A stretch of DNA of 20,111 bases from Choristocarpus tenellus KU-1152 (taxonomy: Eukaryota > Phaeophyceae), in the NCBI GenBank assembly GCA_964200185.2, contig CAXNAD020000417.1, forward strand, positions 1 through 20,111. The letters run 5' to 3'. The translations under genes and the position numbers were made by a program. Shown piece after piece: positions 11,020 through 20,111 of this stretch. How positions within the stretch are numbered: position 1 is the stretch's first letter; each line of letters begins with the position of its first letter. The notes under the pieces are model-generated. The model was not told where the DNA came from. It made no database searches and worked only from the letters and a program-made list of their open reading frames with translations.

Positions 11020-11618
11020 TACAATGTAGCATAAATTTCAGCACTGTATTAAATATTGTTAGAAATAGTACATGCCGTTGGCATACATATGTAGAAATTT
11101 GTATTGTTTTGGGGCAAATGCCAGTACAAACCTCTTGGACGAGAACCCCCAGGAGCACTACGTCAGTTATGAGCTGCAAACACTCACTGTCATTGTTGGC
11201 TTGAGGAAAACGTGGAAATTGCGTGAGGGGATTGACGTTTTCCTTGTCTCAATCGATACTAAGGAGCATATCCTATGTAGGATACATATACAGCTTGCTT
11301 TAGGAATGCCGTGTTGGTAGTTATCCTCCTCCATTCCATGGTTAGAAACTTCGTTTACCCTTGGTTCGGTGACCTCACGGTGTTGCTGAGCATCAGGTGG
11401 TTGAATGATGTGGGCAGCACTTCCATCTCCTTGAACACGGCTTTAATTGGTGCCTATAAAACTGTTGTATAAAATATTGTATGCTGATGTAGTGTGTTTT
11501 AGGGGCTTGAAGGGATGAGGAGGGACGGCCATTTAAATTTAATATTTTGAGGAAAATGATACATTGTGTTTTGTTGTTTTAGTGTTGTGTGCTGTTTGTA
11601 AGTTCAGAGCATATCTCA

Positions 11619-11638
11619 TATATATGTGTGTGTGTGTG
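11619..11638. repeat. (TA)3(TG)7 microsatellite
   Basis: Three TA units followed by seven TG units, between the two genes. Confidence 0.9.
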
Positions 11639-12888
11639 TTTGTATGCATGATATTGTGCACGATGTCCAGGACCGTGCAAATAAATATTTTTCTATAGGC
11701 GAAGGGGGCTAGGGACTATAAATGGAATATAACCGGCTTCGTTCACCATTTAGTCACGAAGGGGCACTCCAGAAGGAGAACATCGAATCTTGGCAAAACT
11801 TTCTCAGCTACACTTGTTCGTAAACTGGATCTTGATTATTTTTCCCAACATAAAATGACAATTTTTGTTTCTTCTATTTTCTTCTTTTTTTCTTGGATGA
11901 CAACCTCTACAAAAAGTTAGTGGACAGAAGTTATCGCTAGCCTTTTCATGAAATAGCGTTGAGGGGATACTGGACCCAGAAGAGGTGATTTGTCCGATTT
12001 TACGGTGTCTGGCAGGGAGACCCTTTCCAACGATTGATCTGTTCATTCAGATCTAAGTTTTGATCTCCTTGTTAGACACAATAAAGGTCGAAGTTCTGCA
12101 CAGACCCCGCAGTTATACATGTAGTAAACATTTGCTACATGATTTACTTCTGCATAGAAAGACAGGCAAATGGTACTCATGAAAGAATAATCCAAGTGAG
12201 AGATCTAGCATACTTGACAACTTGTGCAGCAGGAGTCCTCTACGTGCATCAGCGTCATCTATAGGCCTGTAGATCGGAGCTATACATCCTGTGGATGTAA
12301 TCTTCGGGAGCGTGCTGTAACATGGAGGTCTTACCGAGACTTCCGCGTTGTAACAAGGTTGTGCTGGGGGGGAGAGTGGAAGGGGAACTTCACACCAGGT
12401 GTCGCTCACTTTGTTCGAGCCTGCTCCACCAGGAGGAGAGGAACAAAGGGGGGGGGTGTTGTGCCTGGAACCCTGAAGGGGCTGTGGTAGGGAAGGGGAA
12501 GAGACGAGAAGCAGGAGAACATCCACAAACCACAAAGCAGCCACAGTGCTTGAGTCGCACCACGAGAAAAGGCACAGAGGGGGGTTGAGTGGTCAATGGC
12601 TTGGAGAAAAAGAAGAGGAGAGGTCCACTACCCAGTAGCTACGATACTCCATTAGCATCACGAGGAAAAAAAAGTCCGGGGGAGGCTTTGCCTGGGTGAC
12701 AGGGATGAGCTGCACCTAGGTAGGATGGGTGGGTTGCGCTTCCTGTCTGTACAAAACTTGATTGAGGTAAACATATAATGATGCGGAGATATGGGATCTG
12801 TGTATGTATGACATTGACCTTAAAGCAGCAATAATCATATTTATCTAAATTATTTTTTTGTTTTGTTTACCTTAAATCGTACCTATAG

Positions 12889-14157
12889 GAAGTTATACGA
12901 AGCCAACACTGAAGACATCACAGGTCAAAGTTGTAGTGGACAACTTAAAATTTGGGGAAACCATCCCCTCAATACTAACATCATTCAGAAGGAGGAAGAA
13001 TTATTGGGTAGGGATAAGAATTTAAAGGGGAAATTAATTTTCTACGTACTCCAAAACACTATCATTTTAGCTTCTGTGAGAGATAGTCACGCTCGCTAAG
13101 AATTCTCCACAACACATTCTTAGAAACAGGATTTGCTACAGTTACACACAATAGCTATAAAAAATTATCTAGATTGCCAATGCATCAAATCTTATTGATG
13201 ATGAGATAGGTATCAACACACGTTGCAGGAAGTCTGGTTCGCCTATCAGGTTGTATCAACGGCTGCATGAAACGCATCTCCGTTTTGACTGGACTAGAGT
13301 TGTGATTGACAGATCGCTTGCCCTGGCATGTCCAACAACGCCAACTCTTCACGACGAACCCGATTTTTGAACACCCCCCACTCTGATTAACTATTTCTGT
13401 GGAAAAGTATCATTTGAACGAGTGTGCCCATCATTACAGATAGTATATTATATTTTGGAACCAAATCAATTGAGAGGTGTAGGTAGACTTAGATTTTAAG
13501 GATCCTAGAATTTGCAAAATTACGCCATTTTGTACAATTGCAGAAGGAGGCTTAGATACTTCTGACACTTTGGGGGTGAAGGAAGCATATCAACTTTGTA
13601 GATACTATTGTGAACTTGATTAAAAGTGACAATATTACATAGAGGATAATACAGACAGTGAAGACAGCATAAAATGCACAAAGGTTCCAAAACTACCTAT
13701 AGTGTCAGCCTCTAAGATCAGACGGTTCTTGACTTTTTTGCGAGATGATGTAAGGCGAGTTGATCGATGATCAGCATATTAAATTAATGGTGGGATGAAA
13801 TGTCGATTGGGGCAAAGGAATCCGGTCGCAAAATACTTTGTCTTGAGTTAGTAAATGCCAAAAGAGGAAAATCGCTGAAAATTGTGCCAATATATTTGTT
13901 TTTGGGACCAGATTGCTTTGCCCCAATCGACTGTCTATTATTTGATATCCTGATCACCAATAACTCGCCTTGCATCACCTCGAAATTAATCAAGATGAGC
14001 CGACTTTGATGGCTTCGTTCGTGCAAGCACGATCTGCGAGAGGCTTTCGGAGCTGAACCTTCACACGCAGCTCACTATAACATATAGTGTCGACGCAGAA
14101 CTCGGCACAATGGTTGCGGAAGCACCTCTGTCGAAGGACGTGCTGGATGTAATTTAA
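12889..14157 (+). other. Cluster of exon-like open segments, unassigned
   Basis: Four plus-strand segments, three of them starting at an AG and all open for 38-65 codons: 12889-13007 (follows TACCTATAG; contains KVVVDNLKFGETIPSI; ends before GTAGGG), 13173-13370 (follows TTATCTAG; contains RLYQRLHETHLRFDWTRVVI; ends in TGA), 13483-13623 (contains EGGLDTSDTLGVKEAYQL; ends in TAA), and 13999-14157 (no AG at its start; contains FVRASTICERLSELNL and TMVAEAPLSKDVLD, then GTAATT or TAA). The last and the first look most coding-like in composition. The fold-back repeat separates the third from the fourth. They could be exons of an unknown gene, remains of an element, or chance; open runs of this length are expected in AT-rich DNA. 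Confidence 0.25.
13707..14012. repeat. Fold-back inverted repeat, arms ~110 bases
   Basis: The left arm (about 13720-13833) and the reverse complement of the right arm (about 13900-14012) align over most of their length. Shared blocks include CGAGRTGATG, AAGGCGAGTT, TGATCAG, ATAT.AAAT and GTCGATTGGGGCAAAG followed by AATC.GGTC.CAAAA. Differences are scattered substitutions and small gaps, so the duplication is not recent. The central ~66 bases (13834-13899) do not pair well. It lies in the intergenic region and could form a long hairpin in DNA or RNA. No target-site duplication is obvious. Confidence 0.8.
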
Positions 14158-15837
14158 TAGGCAACAGGGCATCCAGTGCGACGGGTTAGCAAGGATGTAC
14201 CAAATTTTAAGTCTCACCGTAGGTCCCTTCAGAGGGAGCAAGTTCAGGACTTGTCAAGCACAATGGCAGGTACCAGCGCATAAGCATGGCAGTGGTCTGC
14301 GTTTGTATGTGAGGTGTGAAGTGAACAATAGGCTTCTTCGGAGTGTTTTGAAGACTGACTGGCTGGCTGCTGTCTGATGATCTTTTACAATAACAATGAA
14401 GAGCCTGCAGGGTACACACACAGGGGATGAGACATGAAGGGTCACGATACTTCTTCTCCTGTGAAAAAAACTCATCCTGTGAGAGGAGGAACAGGTTTCC
14501 AAGCCATATAATGGACGACGGATGGACAGACGAATGTCAGAGTAACTTGATTTTATTGAGGAAAATCGCCCCTCTCCCCCATCGCATCACAACAACCAAC
14601 TCCAACCTATCTAATAATCTTAGGAGTGATCGCAGGGTGGCATCAAGCTTTATTTCGACGAAAAATTCGGAGGCGACTGCCCACACTATATCCCTCTCAA
14701 TAATTTGGCTTAACTCCTTAACAAGTGTAATTTCTTCACTATTGTTCTGAACAGTTCAAAGGAAAAATTAAGAAACGGATAATAAATAAAGCAGGCATAT
14801 CTTGAGTCTAGACATAATAGTACTACCACAACACAAGTTGGAGGAGGTAAAAGGGAAAAGAAAAGGGAATGTTGAAATAGTCATAAATATCTGTCAATTT
14901 ACTCTCACCCTCAGGAATAAATACAAATACAGTTGGTGGCCTCTTCTAAGGCGAACAAAAATATGGTTAATTTGTGAATAGGAGGACTTATTATAAAGGG
15001 TCGCCTATAATGGGACTTTCCACTGAAAATATCTTGTTCCATTGGAGTGGTTCTATTATGGAGATCACAGATGAGATGAAGAAAAAGAGATGGAATAGGT
15101 CAAATGGTGGTTCCATTTTCCCATATCCCATCGACCAACTGACCGTTATCATGTATATTTAATTGGGTTTTTGCTAAGAATGGTATTCTATTGAAAGAGT
15201 TTGAAATACAAGTTACAAGGTAGAAATATCGAAAATTATTAATTTTCAATACACTTACCATATGGTTACTAGACAAAAGAAGTGGTACTAGAATACCAAA
15301 TGCATACTATTTTGATTACAATTTATTTCCAGATGTGATGGGGTAAGAAGAATATGGAATAATATGTTTTTCATTTTCGCATGTTTTCACAACATATATA
15401 TTTTCCTTTGGAAGATCTAAATCCTTCGGAACTACTTATGAATATAAAAGTGGTTTTGCACAGCACGTTCTTCAATTCGATTTTGGTTACAATAAATTGT
15501 TCAAGAGCCTACCTTAACAGTGGATTGACCAAAGTGTACTACTACATCAAATCCTTTTGGTTCTAAGTTGGATGCATCATTATCGGAATAAACAAAACAT
15601 AGTTAAAACCCTAAACATATCCAACAAAAAAGAGTGTTTTGAAATCCCAGATCCTGACAGGATTATATATTTATTCCGCTTTTTTTGGACATCGAATAAT
15701 TGATTTCCACAATACCCAATTCTCCACCTATTGCTATCACCTTACAAGAAATTCCTACACAGTACCTACAAAAAATATCCGACGCCAAGTCTTAAACCTT
15801 CCTCATCAAGGAAGTAATAGTTGTTCCGCAACAGGAT

Positions 15838-15960
15838 GACCCTCCGACTCCTCTTCCTGCTTTTCTCCTCTTCTTGCATTCGGCATCCAAATTCTCCCCG
15901 TTTCCCGACATCTAAATTCTCTCCTCTTCTTCAAACAGCCCACCAGTGATCTACTTAGAG
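15838..15960 (+). promoter_or_regulatory. Pyrimidine-rich tract with a short imperfect tandem repeat upstream of gene 2
   Basis: A C/T-rich stretch ~100-220 bases before the spherulin-4 start codon. CTCCTCTTCTT occurs at 15865 and again at 15921, and between them CGGCATCCAAATTCTC (15881) is repeated as CGACATCTAAATTCTC (15906). The position suits promoter or 5' UTR. It ends in CTTCTTCAAACAG, which could be a 5' UTR intron acceptor. A TATA-like GTATATTAAAC lies at about 16023, ~33 bases before the ATG. Inference only. Confidence 0.3.
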
Positions 15961-16056
15961 CAGCGATTTTCTGTGTGAGCAGTTTCAGGTTAAGTGACAA
16001 CCTGTGGGAGGACTGAGCCTCCTGTATATTAAACCTTGTATCTCTAGTTTGTCGTG

Positions 16057-19000
16057 ATGGGTTTCACAAGGGTTGACTGCCTCGGACTGTTTGGACTCCT
16101 GCTTGGCTCAAACATGCCAACCTCCAGGTCGCAGGTAGAAGAACTACGGATCATGCTTCCCCTTTATGCTGAACCTACAAGTGAGTCTGTCGAGGCATCA
16201 CAATTAAAATCCTGTCGAATGATGCGAATAGCTGTCACCTACTGTCATGCAAATGAAAGAAGTCGTTGCTGAACGAGAGTATGCATATCCTATCCCTCTC
16301 CATTCCTGTTGGTACCGTATCATGTATCTGTCCCCCTATTTCCTTATGTGCAATCTGCACGAACCTCTTCGCGTGGTCATCATTTGTTCAGGTGACTATT
16401 GGTCAGGTGTGGTAGATGCTGTTGCCCAATTTCCGTCCTCCAGCATTACTACGATCATCAACCCTGCAAGTGGGCCTGGGGTTAATCAGAGTTTGGATTA
16501 TGTCAACGGGATGTCTAATCTCACTACTGCAGGAGCGGAGGTGAGTGGGATCCTTGTTAGATCCGTTGCTGGATTCCTCAAGCCTTGTATGTCTCTTCAT
16601 CATATGGGTATCGCATATACGTCCCGCTCCATGCAATAGCTAGACAACGCATGTAATCTGGGTTGAGGGTTTTTTGGTTTATGTGCTCAAGTTCTGTATC
16701 AACCTTCTCAACTACTTTGAGCTTCGATATACCCCAGTCGGGTGTCTATATGCATTCGCTGCTGCAACGAACGGTCACTGCCCAGCCTCCCGTTCGAAGA
16801 GTGCTGTCTCACCACCAGTACATCTACAGGAGTTTATTAAATAACGTGATGGGGGCTTTCAACATGATGGTGATCTAGATTGAGTAACAAGGAGAAGAAC
16901 TCTAAAGCTGTAGGAATGACAAAAAAATATATAGGATGTCCTCACCTAGGAAGTCAAGATACATGTTAAATTGTGAGACAAGGAATCGGAAATCAACTGG
17001 GTTGTTGACTTTTTTTAGCTGGGTGCTTCCTTCAGAAGGAACAATATAAAGCATATTATTTTTTCTCGCAATCCCACAACTCTTACTTGCATGCAACGGC
17101 CCAGGCCCTGATCCAGTATTTCAATTATCCTCCGCCTCCTTCTGATTTGTAGATTCTATGCTATGTGGCCACTGGATTCGGGACAAGAGAAGTTGTTGAT
17201 GTGGTGAATGATATCGACACGTATGAGGCCCTATACCCGGGAATGTGTGAGGGAATATTCTTGGATGAGGGGCCAACTGCAGCTGCCAACATTTCCAAAT
17301 GTATGTTCCCTTGCTGGGTCAGTAGCTGTGTATCATATGCGATGGACCAAGGGAGGTCGAATTATTGCGATCGAAGTTTTGTATGTGGATTTCATGACCG
17401 TTTCAAGAGTAACGATTGTAGGGTCATATGCTTTTGAAACAGTCTTGATACAAGACTATCTAGATGGAGACATCCGTGCAGAATGAAATATCAGAAGGAC
17501 TTCTTGCACCTGGTGGCGTGAAACTGCTCTACTTGAACTGAGCATCCTATACACATTCGTACTACGTTGTAAGTCCTCGACTTCTTCCTCTCTCCCTCAA
17601 CCTGGCCAGATGAGCAGTACTACGCTTATGTACAGACCATCATGCCCTTCAGCACAGTGGTTCTAAACCCTGGGAGAAAAACAGATGGATTGTTCTATAG
17701 CATTGGCAACGGAGTATCATCAAATGGTACATTGGCCAGGGAGATCGTCATCGTCTCGTAAGCTTCTACTTACCCCCTTGACCGTCCAGTACACGTCACT
17801 CTCCCTGCTAGCAGGGTTTTTTTTTGCAACAAGATATTATACCCTTGGCACTCTTCCCGTAACTGTACTACTATTTTCTAATGAGACTTATATCAGCTTG
17901 GTGTAGATATTGTAGCTGGTGCTGGAAACGTTGATAAATCGGAGGGTGAGGAAACATATTAAGGCCTTACACCTAACCAAGCTTCTACTTCTACCTCCCA
18001 CTCTTTTTCAGCGTCGACTAATTTCTGCAGTCGGTCATGATATTGTGATGACATTCTGATCTCATACATTATCCCTGGTCCAGTAATAAGGGATCAGATA
18101 TGTATTTCAAACCATTAGGTTGTCACAGAGGTCTGTAAGGTACAGAAGGCCTCCGCAGGAATTTATATAATTTCTGAAAGCAGAAAATACGTGGTCAGAT
18201 CAGGAAACTTTTGGATACCACCTGTGATCTTGCAATAAAGCAGCCTTTCCGTTTGTTTTTTCTGGTGGTTCCGGGTTGTTATGCAGGTGTGAGAGCTCAT
18301 ATGAACAGACGGAGATTTGTGCCCTACCTGTTGACTCTATAGGGATCCCATTCCCCTCTGACAACACTACCAACCGCTATCAGAACAGCTTGCTTATTCA
18401 TGGCGCCCAGTTCGACTCTCTAAATGAGGTGAGTGTGTAGGGGGGTTGAAGATTGTCTATTACTACTCTGGAGTACATACCAGTACATCTACAGTTCCAG
18501 GTTTGTTTTCATGCCATCATAGTTTATTTTATATTTTGGCTTGTTGTCAGCGGCAAGAGTGAAGACACTGGTAAGGTGATCTTCTCATTTACTGCAGATA
18601 GTAAATGAGAAGTAGGTTCCTGTGACAACGAAATGGGGAGTGGATAATGGGCACTGAGAACACGAACATGCAAAGCAGAATGTTTGGAATACTCTGCCCA
18701 ATTCGAAATATGTTGAACCAGATAATATCCACTCAGCTGTAAATATGGTCGATACTCATTCTTGCTGGGTACAGCCACTCAAAGCAAAAATCTATATTGC
18801 AATTTGTTCTACAAACTACATGAAACTGCACGTGAAACTGTTACTCAGTGTTAATGAATGTACGTGCGATTGTATCAGAGGAGAAGCACAGTTCAGTATG
18901 AAAAAATATATAATCCAAGATACCAACCTTCTCTACCATGAATGGCAGGTGAACTTATTATGGTTTTTCGAGTAGCATTGTGCGAAATCTTGGTGAAGAT

Positions 19001-19741
19001 ACAGTAAAACGGATACTGGATGTTACGAAACACTCCGAGAAGTATCCTGCAACATTTACAATTTACAGTATCTTCCCAGCACCCCAGTCTAATATCGTAG
19101 AGAGAATGGACACAAGGTCATTTACGGGAGTCCCACGCCATTATGAGGTCAGCATCAATCCGATCCTCGCTCCAGAGCTGTGACGTGTTGTCCTGACAGT
19201 CCTGAAAGAGTAGATTTCGCCAATTCAACAGAAACCTTACCACAAACATAATGTGACCCACAAGCATATGGACCCCATCGACTAAGGCTCACACTCCCAC
19301 ACAACACTACTGGAAGAGCTGAAGCATTGCTGGTACATCTTTTATAATCCAACACAAAGGCCCTTGATATCACCACATCCTTGCTTATCCGCACCTCAAT
19401 AACAGACAGAGATCTTCATAATAGCGGACCAAGCCTACTGTCTCAACTGGGGTTACATATATGTCACTGATGATACCCTTCCCAATCCTTGGGATGAGAG
19501 GCCGTCATACCTTCCAACTCTTATCCAAGCCGTCGAAGCTGCCCCCTTCATGAGCTGCCCTTCATTGAACCTGACCAATGCTCCCACCCCAAGCCCTGCA
19601 GTTACCCCAAGCATCGCCCCAATAGGTTTGCCCAGCAGAACCCCTGTGGCAATGCCGACCACAGCCCCAGTGCAACCACCAACTGAGCACCCGGTGCATC
19701 AAAAGATCCCCTCAGGTGTGTGGTTGCGATGCAAGGCTTGA
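16057..19741 (+). CDS. Secreted spherulin-4 / GH135-like glycoside hydrolase with Pro/Thr-rich tail
   Basis: Exons 16057-16180, 16392-16540, 17153-17300, 17610-17757, 18287-18428 and 19406-19741 join in phase to 348 residues. The start is the first ATG after an in-frame TAG at 16045; residues 1-20 contain a hydrophobic core (CLGLFGLLLGS), a likely signal peptide. Spherulin-4 landmarks follow in order: IMLPLYAEPTSDYW (~32-45), TTIINPASGPG (~61-71), ILCYVATGFGTR (~92-103), CEGIFLDEG (~123-131), VVLNPG (~157-162), EIVIVSCESSY (~185-195) and WGYIYVTDDTLPNPWDERPSY (~252-272). In fungal Sph3 (GH135, cleaves galactosaminogalactan) the catalytic acids lie in the DE motif and in a later Glu; here Asp129-Glu130 and probably Glu192 correspond. 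Six N-glycosylation sequons fit secretion. From ~294 the tail is Pro/Thr/Ser-rich, resembling diatom cell-surface linkers. Introns are 211, 612, 309, 529 and 977 bases. The substrate here is unknown. The end is uncertain: a GTGTGT donor at 19716 with the acceptor at 19800 would replace the last residues. Confidence 0.88.
16541..17152 (+). other. Gene 2 intron 2 (612 bases)
   Basis: GTGAGT at 16541 to GATTTGTAG at 17152. The junction LTTAGAE|ILCYVATGFG matches the uninterrupted family layout, so no exon is missing. Holds one copy of ACCAGTACATCTACAG, repeated in intron 5. Confidence 0.8.
17301..17609 (+). other. Gene 2 intron 3 (309 bases)
   Basis: GTATGT at 17301 to CTGGCCAG at 17609; the phase 1 split codon T|AT gives Tyr. 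The intron begins as an open reading frame that continues exon 3 to a TGA at 17435, which makes the exon look longer than it is. No other content. Confidence 0.75.
17758..18286 (+). other. Gene 2 intron 4 (529 bases)
   Basis: GTAAGC at 17758 to GTTATGCAG at 18286, phase 2 (TC|G, Ser). No recognised content beyond a T-run at 17817-17825. Confidence 0.75.
18429..19405 (+). other. Gene 2 intron 5 (977 bases)
   Basis: GTGAGT at 18429 to AATAACAG at 19405, phase 0, joining SLNE|TEIFIIADQ. Contains the perfect hairpin at 18581-18612 and a second copy of ACCAGTACATCTACAG at 18479. Confidence 0.75.
18581..18612. repeat. Perfect 13-bp hairpin inside gene 2 intron 5
   Basis: CTTCTCATTTACT, a six-base loop GCAGAT, then AGTAAATGAGAAG: a perfect 13-base stem. 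It sits ~150 bases into the 977-base final intron of the spherulin-4 gene. It is not followed by a T-run and is not near a splice site. Confidence 0.85.
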
Positions 19742-19866
19742 ATACATGTTTGATGTCTTCAAAAATATTAAAATTTATGTTCTGGTCTTTTCCGCCACAG
19801 TTTCTTCATTTGTAATAATGGCTTCTATTGTTAAGGGTAAACTGTGCTGGATAGGATATAGTAGGA

Positions 19867-20111
19867 GGGAGTGAAAGTATCTTAGAGGGTACGAGTTTTG
19901 CCTTGTTTGTCCATTTGGGGCTTGGCTTCTCATGAGTTCTTTAGTGACATTTTCCTACTCCAAATGTTTAGGAGTAGGTAAAGCGTGCATGTTAGGAAAA
20001 GGTGTGTCAGGAACATGGATATTGACACTTCCTAACAAAAGCGATAGCCAAAATTATATCATAATCGCAACATCCGACTTTGGCCCCCAAATGGACGCGG
20101 CTCTACCCTCT
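19867..20111 (-). repeat. MITE-like element, copy 3, reversed, cut by window edge
   Basis: Read on the minus strand from the right edge: GGGTAGAGCCGCGTCCATTT, then an interior, then CCCCAAATGGACA, then CCCTCTAAGATACTTTCACT. The order and motifs match copies at 39-219 and 1950-2130 (GTCCATTT..GG at one end; CCAAATGGACA followed by AGATACTTT at the other). It is at least 245 bases, longer than the other two, so it carries an insertion or is a longer subfamily. The outer end lies past the window. Confidence 0.6.

Larger units (their letters stand above)
10724..16056. other. Region between the two genes, no identified gene
   Basis: Contains the palindrome at 11004, the TA/TG microsatellite, a G-rich stretch at 12365-12460, the fold-back element and several exon-like open segments (11100-11450; 12889-13007; 13173-13370; 13483-13623; 13999-14157). 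The stretch 14750-15830 is strongly AT-rich and shows only short open frames. None of the open segments matched a family I know. Confidence 0.5.

Noticed and set aside
12413-12423. GTTCGAGCC, a match to the tRNA internal B box
   Set aside because: No A box at the right distance and no cloverleaf could be drawn around it.
12113-12544. 143-codon minus-strand open frame with a hydrophobic start
   Set aside because: It lies across a G-rich plus-strand stretch that removes stops in several frames at once; low-complexity Pro/Ser/Leu content and no recognisable domain.
13784-14026. Opposing plus- and minus-strand open frames sharing a SIGAK motif
   Set aside because: The shared peptide comes from the two arms of the inverted repeat, not from a gene family.
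17208-17486. 92-codon plus-strand open frame
   Set aside because: It overlaps gene 2 exon 3 in a different frame from the one carrying the family motif, so it is a shadow.
19453-19662. Minus-strand Gly/Val-rich open frame resembling a membrane segment
   Set aside because: It is the antisense of the Pro/Thr-rich tail and last exon of the spherulin-4 gene; Pro and Thr codons read backwards give Gly, Val and Ala.
1-20111. CRISPR arrays, rRNA genes, prokaryotic operons
   Set aside because: No regularly spaced repeats, no conserved rRNA segments, and gene structure is clearly spliced.

Overview
The window is nuclear DNA of a eukaryotic microbe, most likely an alga or other protist of the stramenopile type. 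There are no bacterial operons. Coding sequence occurs as short exons (64 to 336 bases) separated by introns of about 120 to 2,900 bases. One gene carries a membrane module that I associate with large protist surface proteins, and the other ends in a Pro/Thr/Ser-rich tail of the kind common in diatoms and their relatives. Assignment to a lineage is inference; there is no rRNA or organellar gene to anchor it.

Two genes can be rebuilt with confidence by joining exons whose reading phases agree. Gene 1 (about 424 to 10723, plus strand) is the 3' portion of a larger gene. Its nine recognised exons encode the last ~400 residues of a multi-pass membrane protein, including a Cys/Asp-rich stretch ending in YLRADFRIKCD, a YPIGIP turn and about seven hydrophobic segments. 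The 5' part, presumably a large ectodomain, lies off the left edge. Gene 2 (16057 to about 19741, plus strand) has six exons encoding a secreted spherulin-4 / GH135-type glycoside hydrolase-like protein of about 348 residues. Its GIFLDE motif matches the family's catalytic region, and its C-terminal tail is rich in Pro, Thr and Ser.

The DNA around and inside these genes contains repeats. Three diverged copies of one short terminal-inverted-repeat (MITE-like) family lie at the left edge, in an intron of gene 1, and (reversed) at the right edge. A separate ~300-base fold-back element with ~110-base arms sits between the genes near 13.7 to 14.0 kb. Smaller perfect hairpins occur in an intron of gene 2 (18581-18612), just past gene 1 (11004-11019) and in intron 1 of gene 1.

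The 5.3 kb between the genes has no gene I can name. It does contain several open, exon-like segments (12.9 to 14.16 kb, and around 11.1 to 11.45 kb) that could belong to an unrecognised gene or a decayed element. The two named genes are both membrane or secretory products, but nothing in the sequence shows that they act together.
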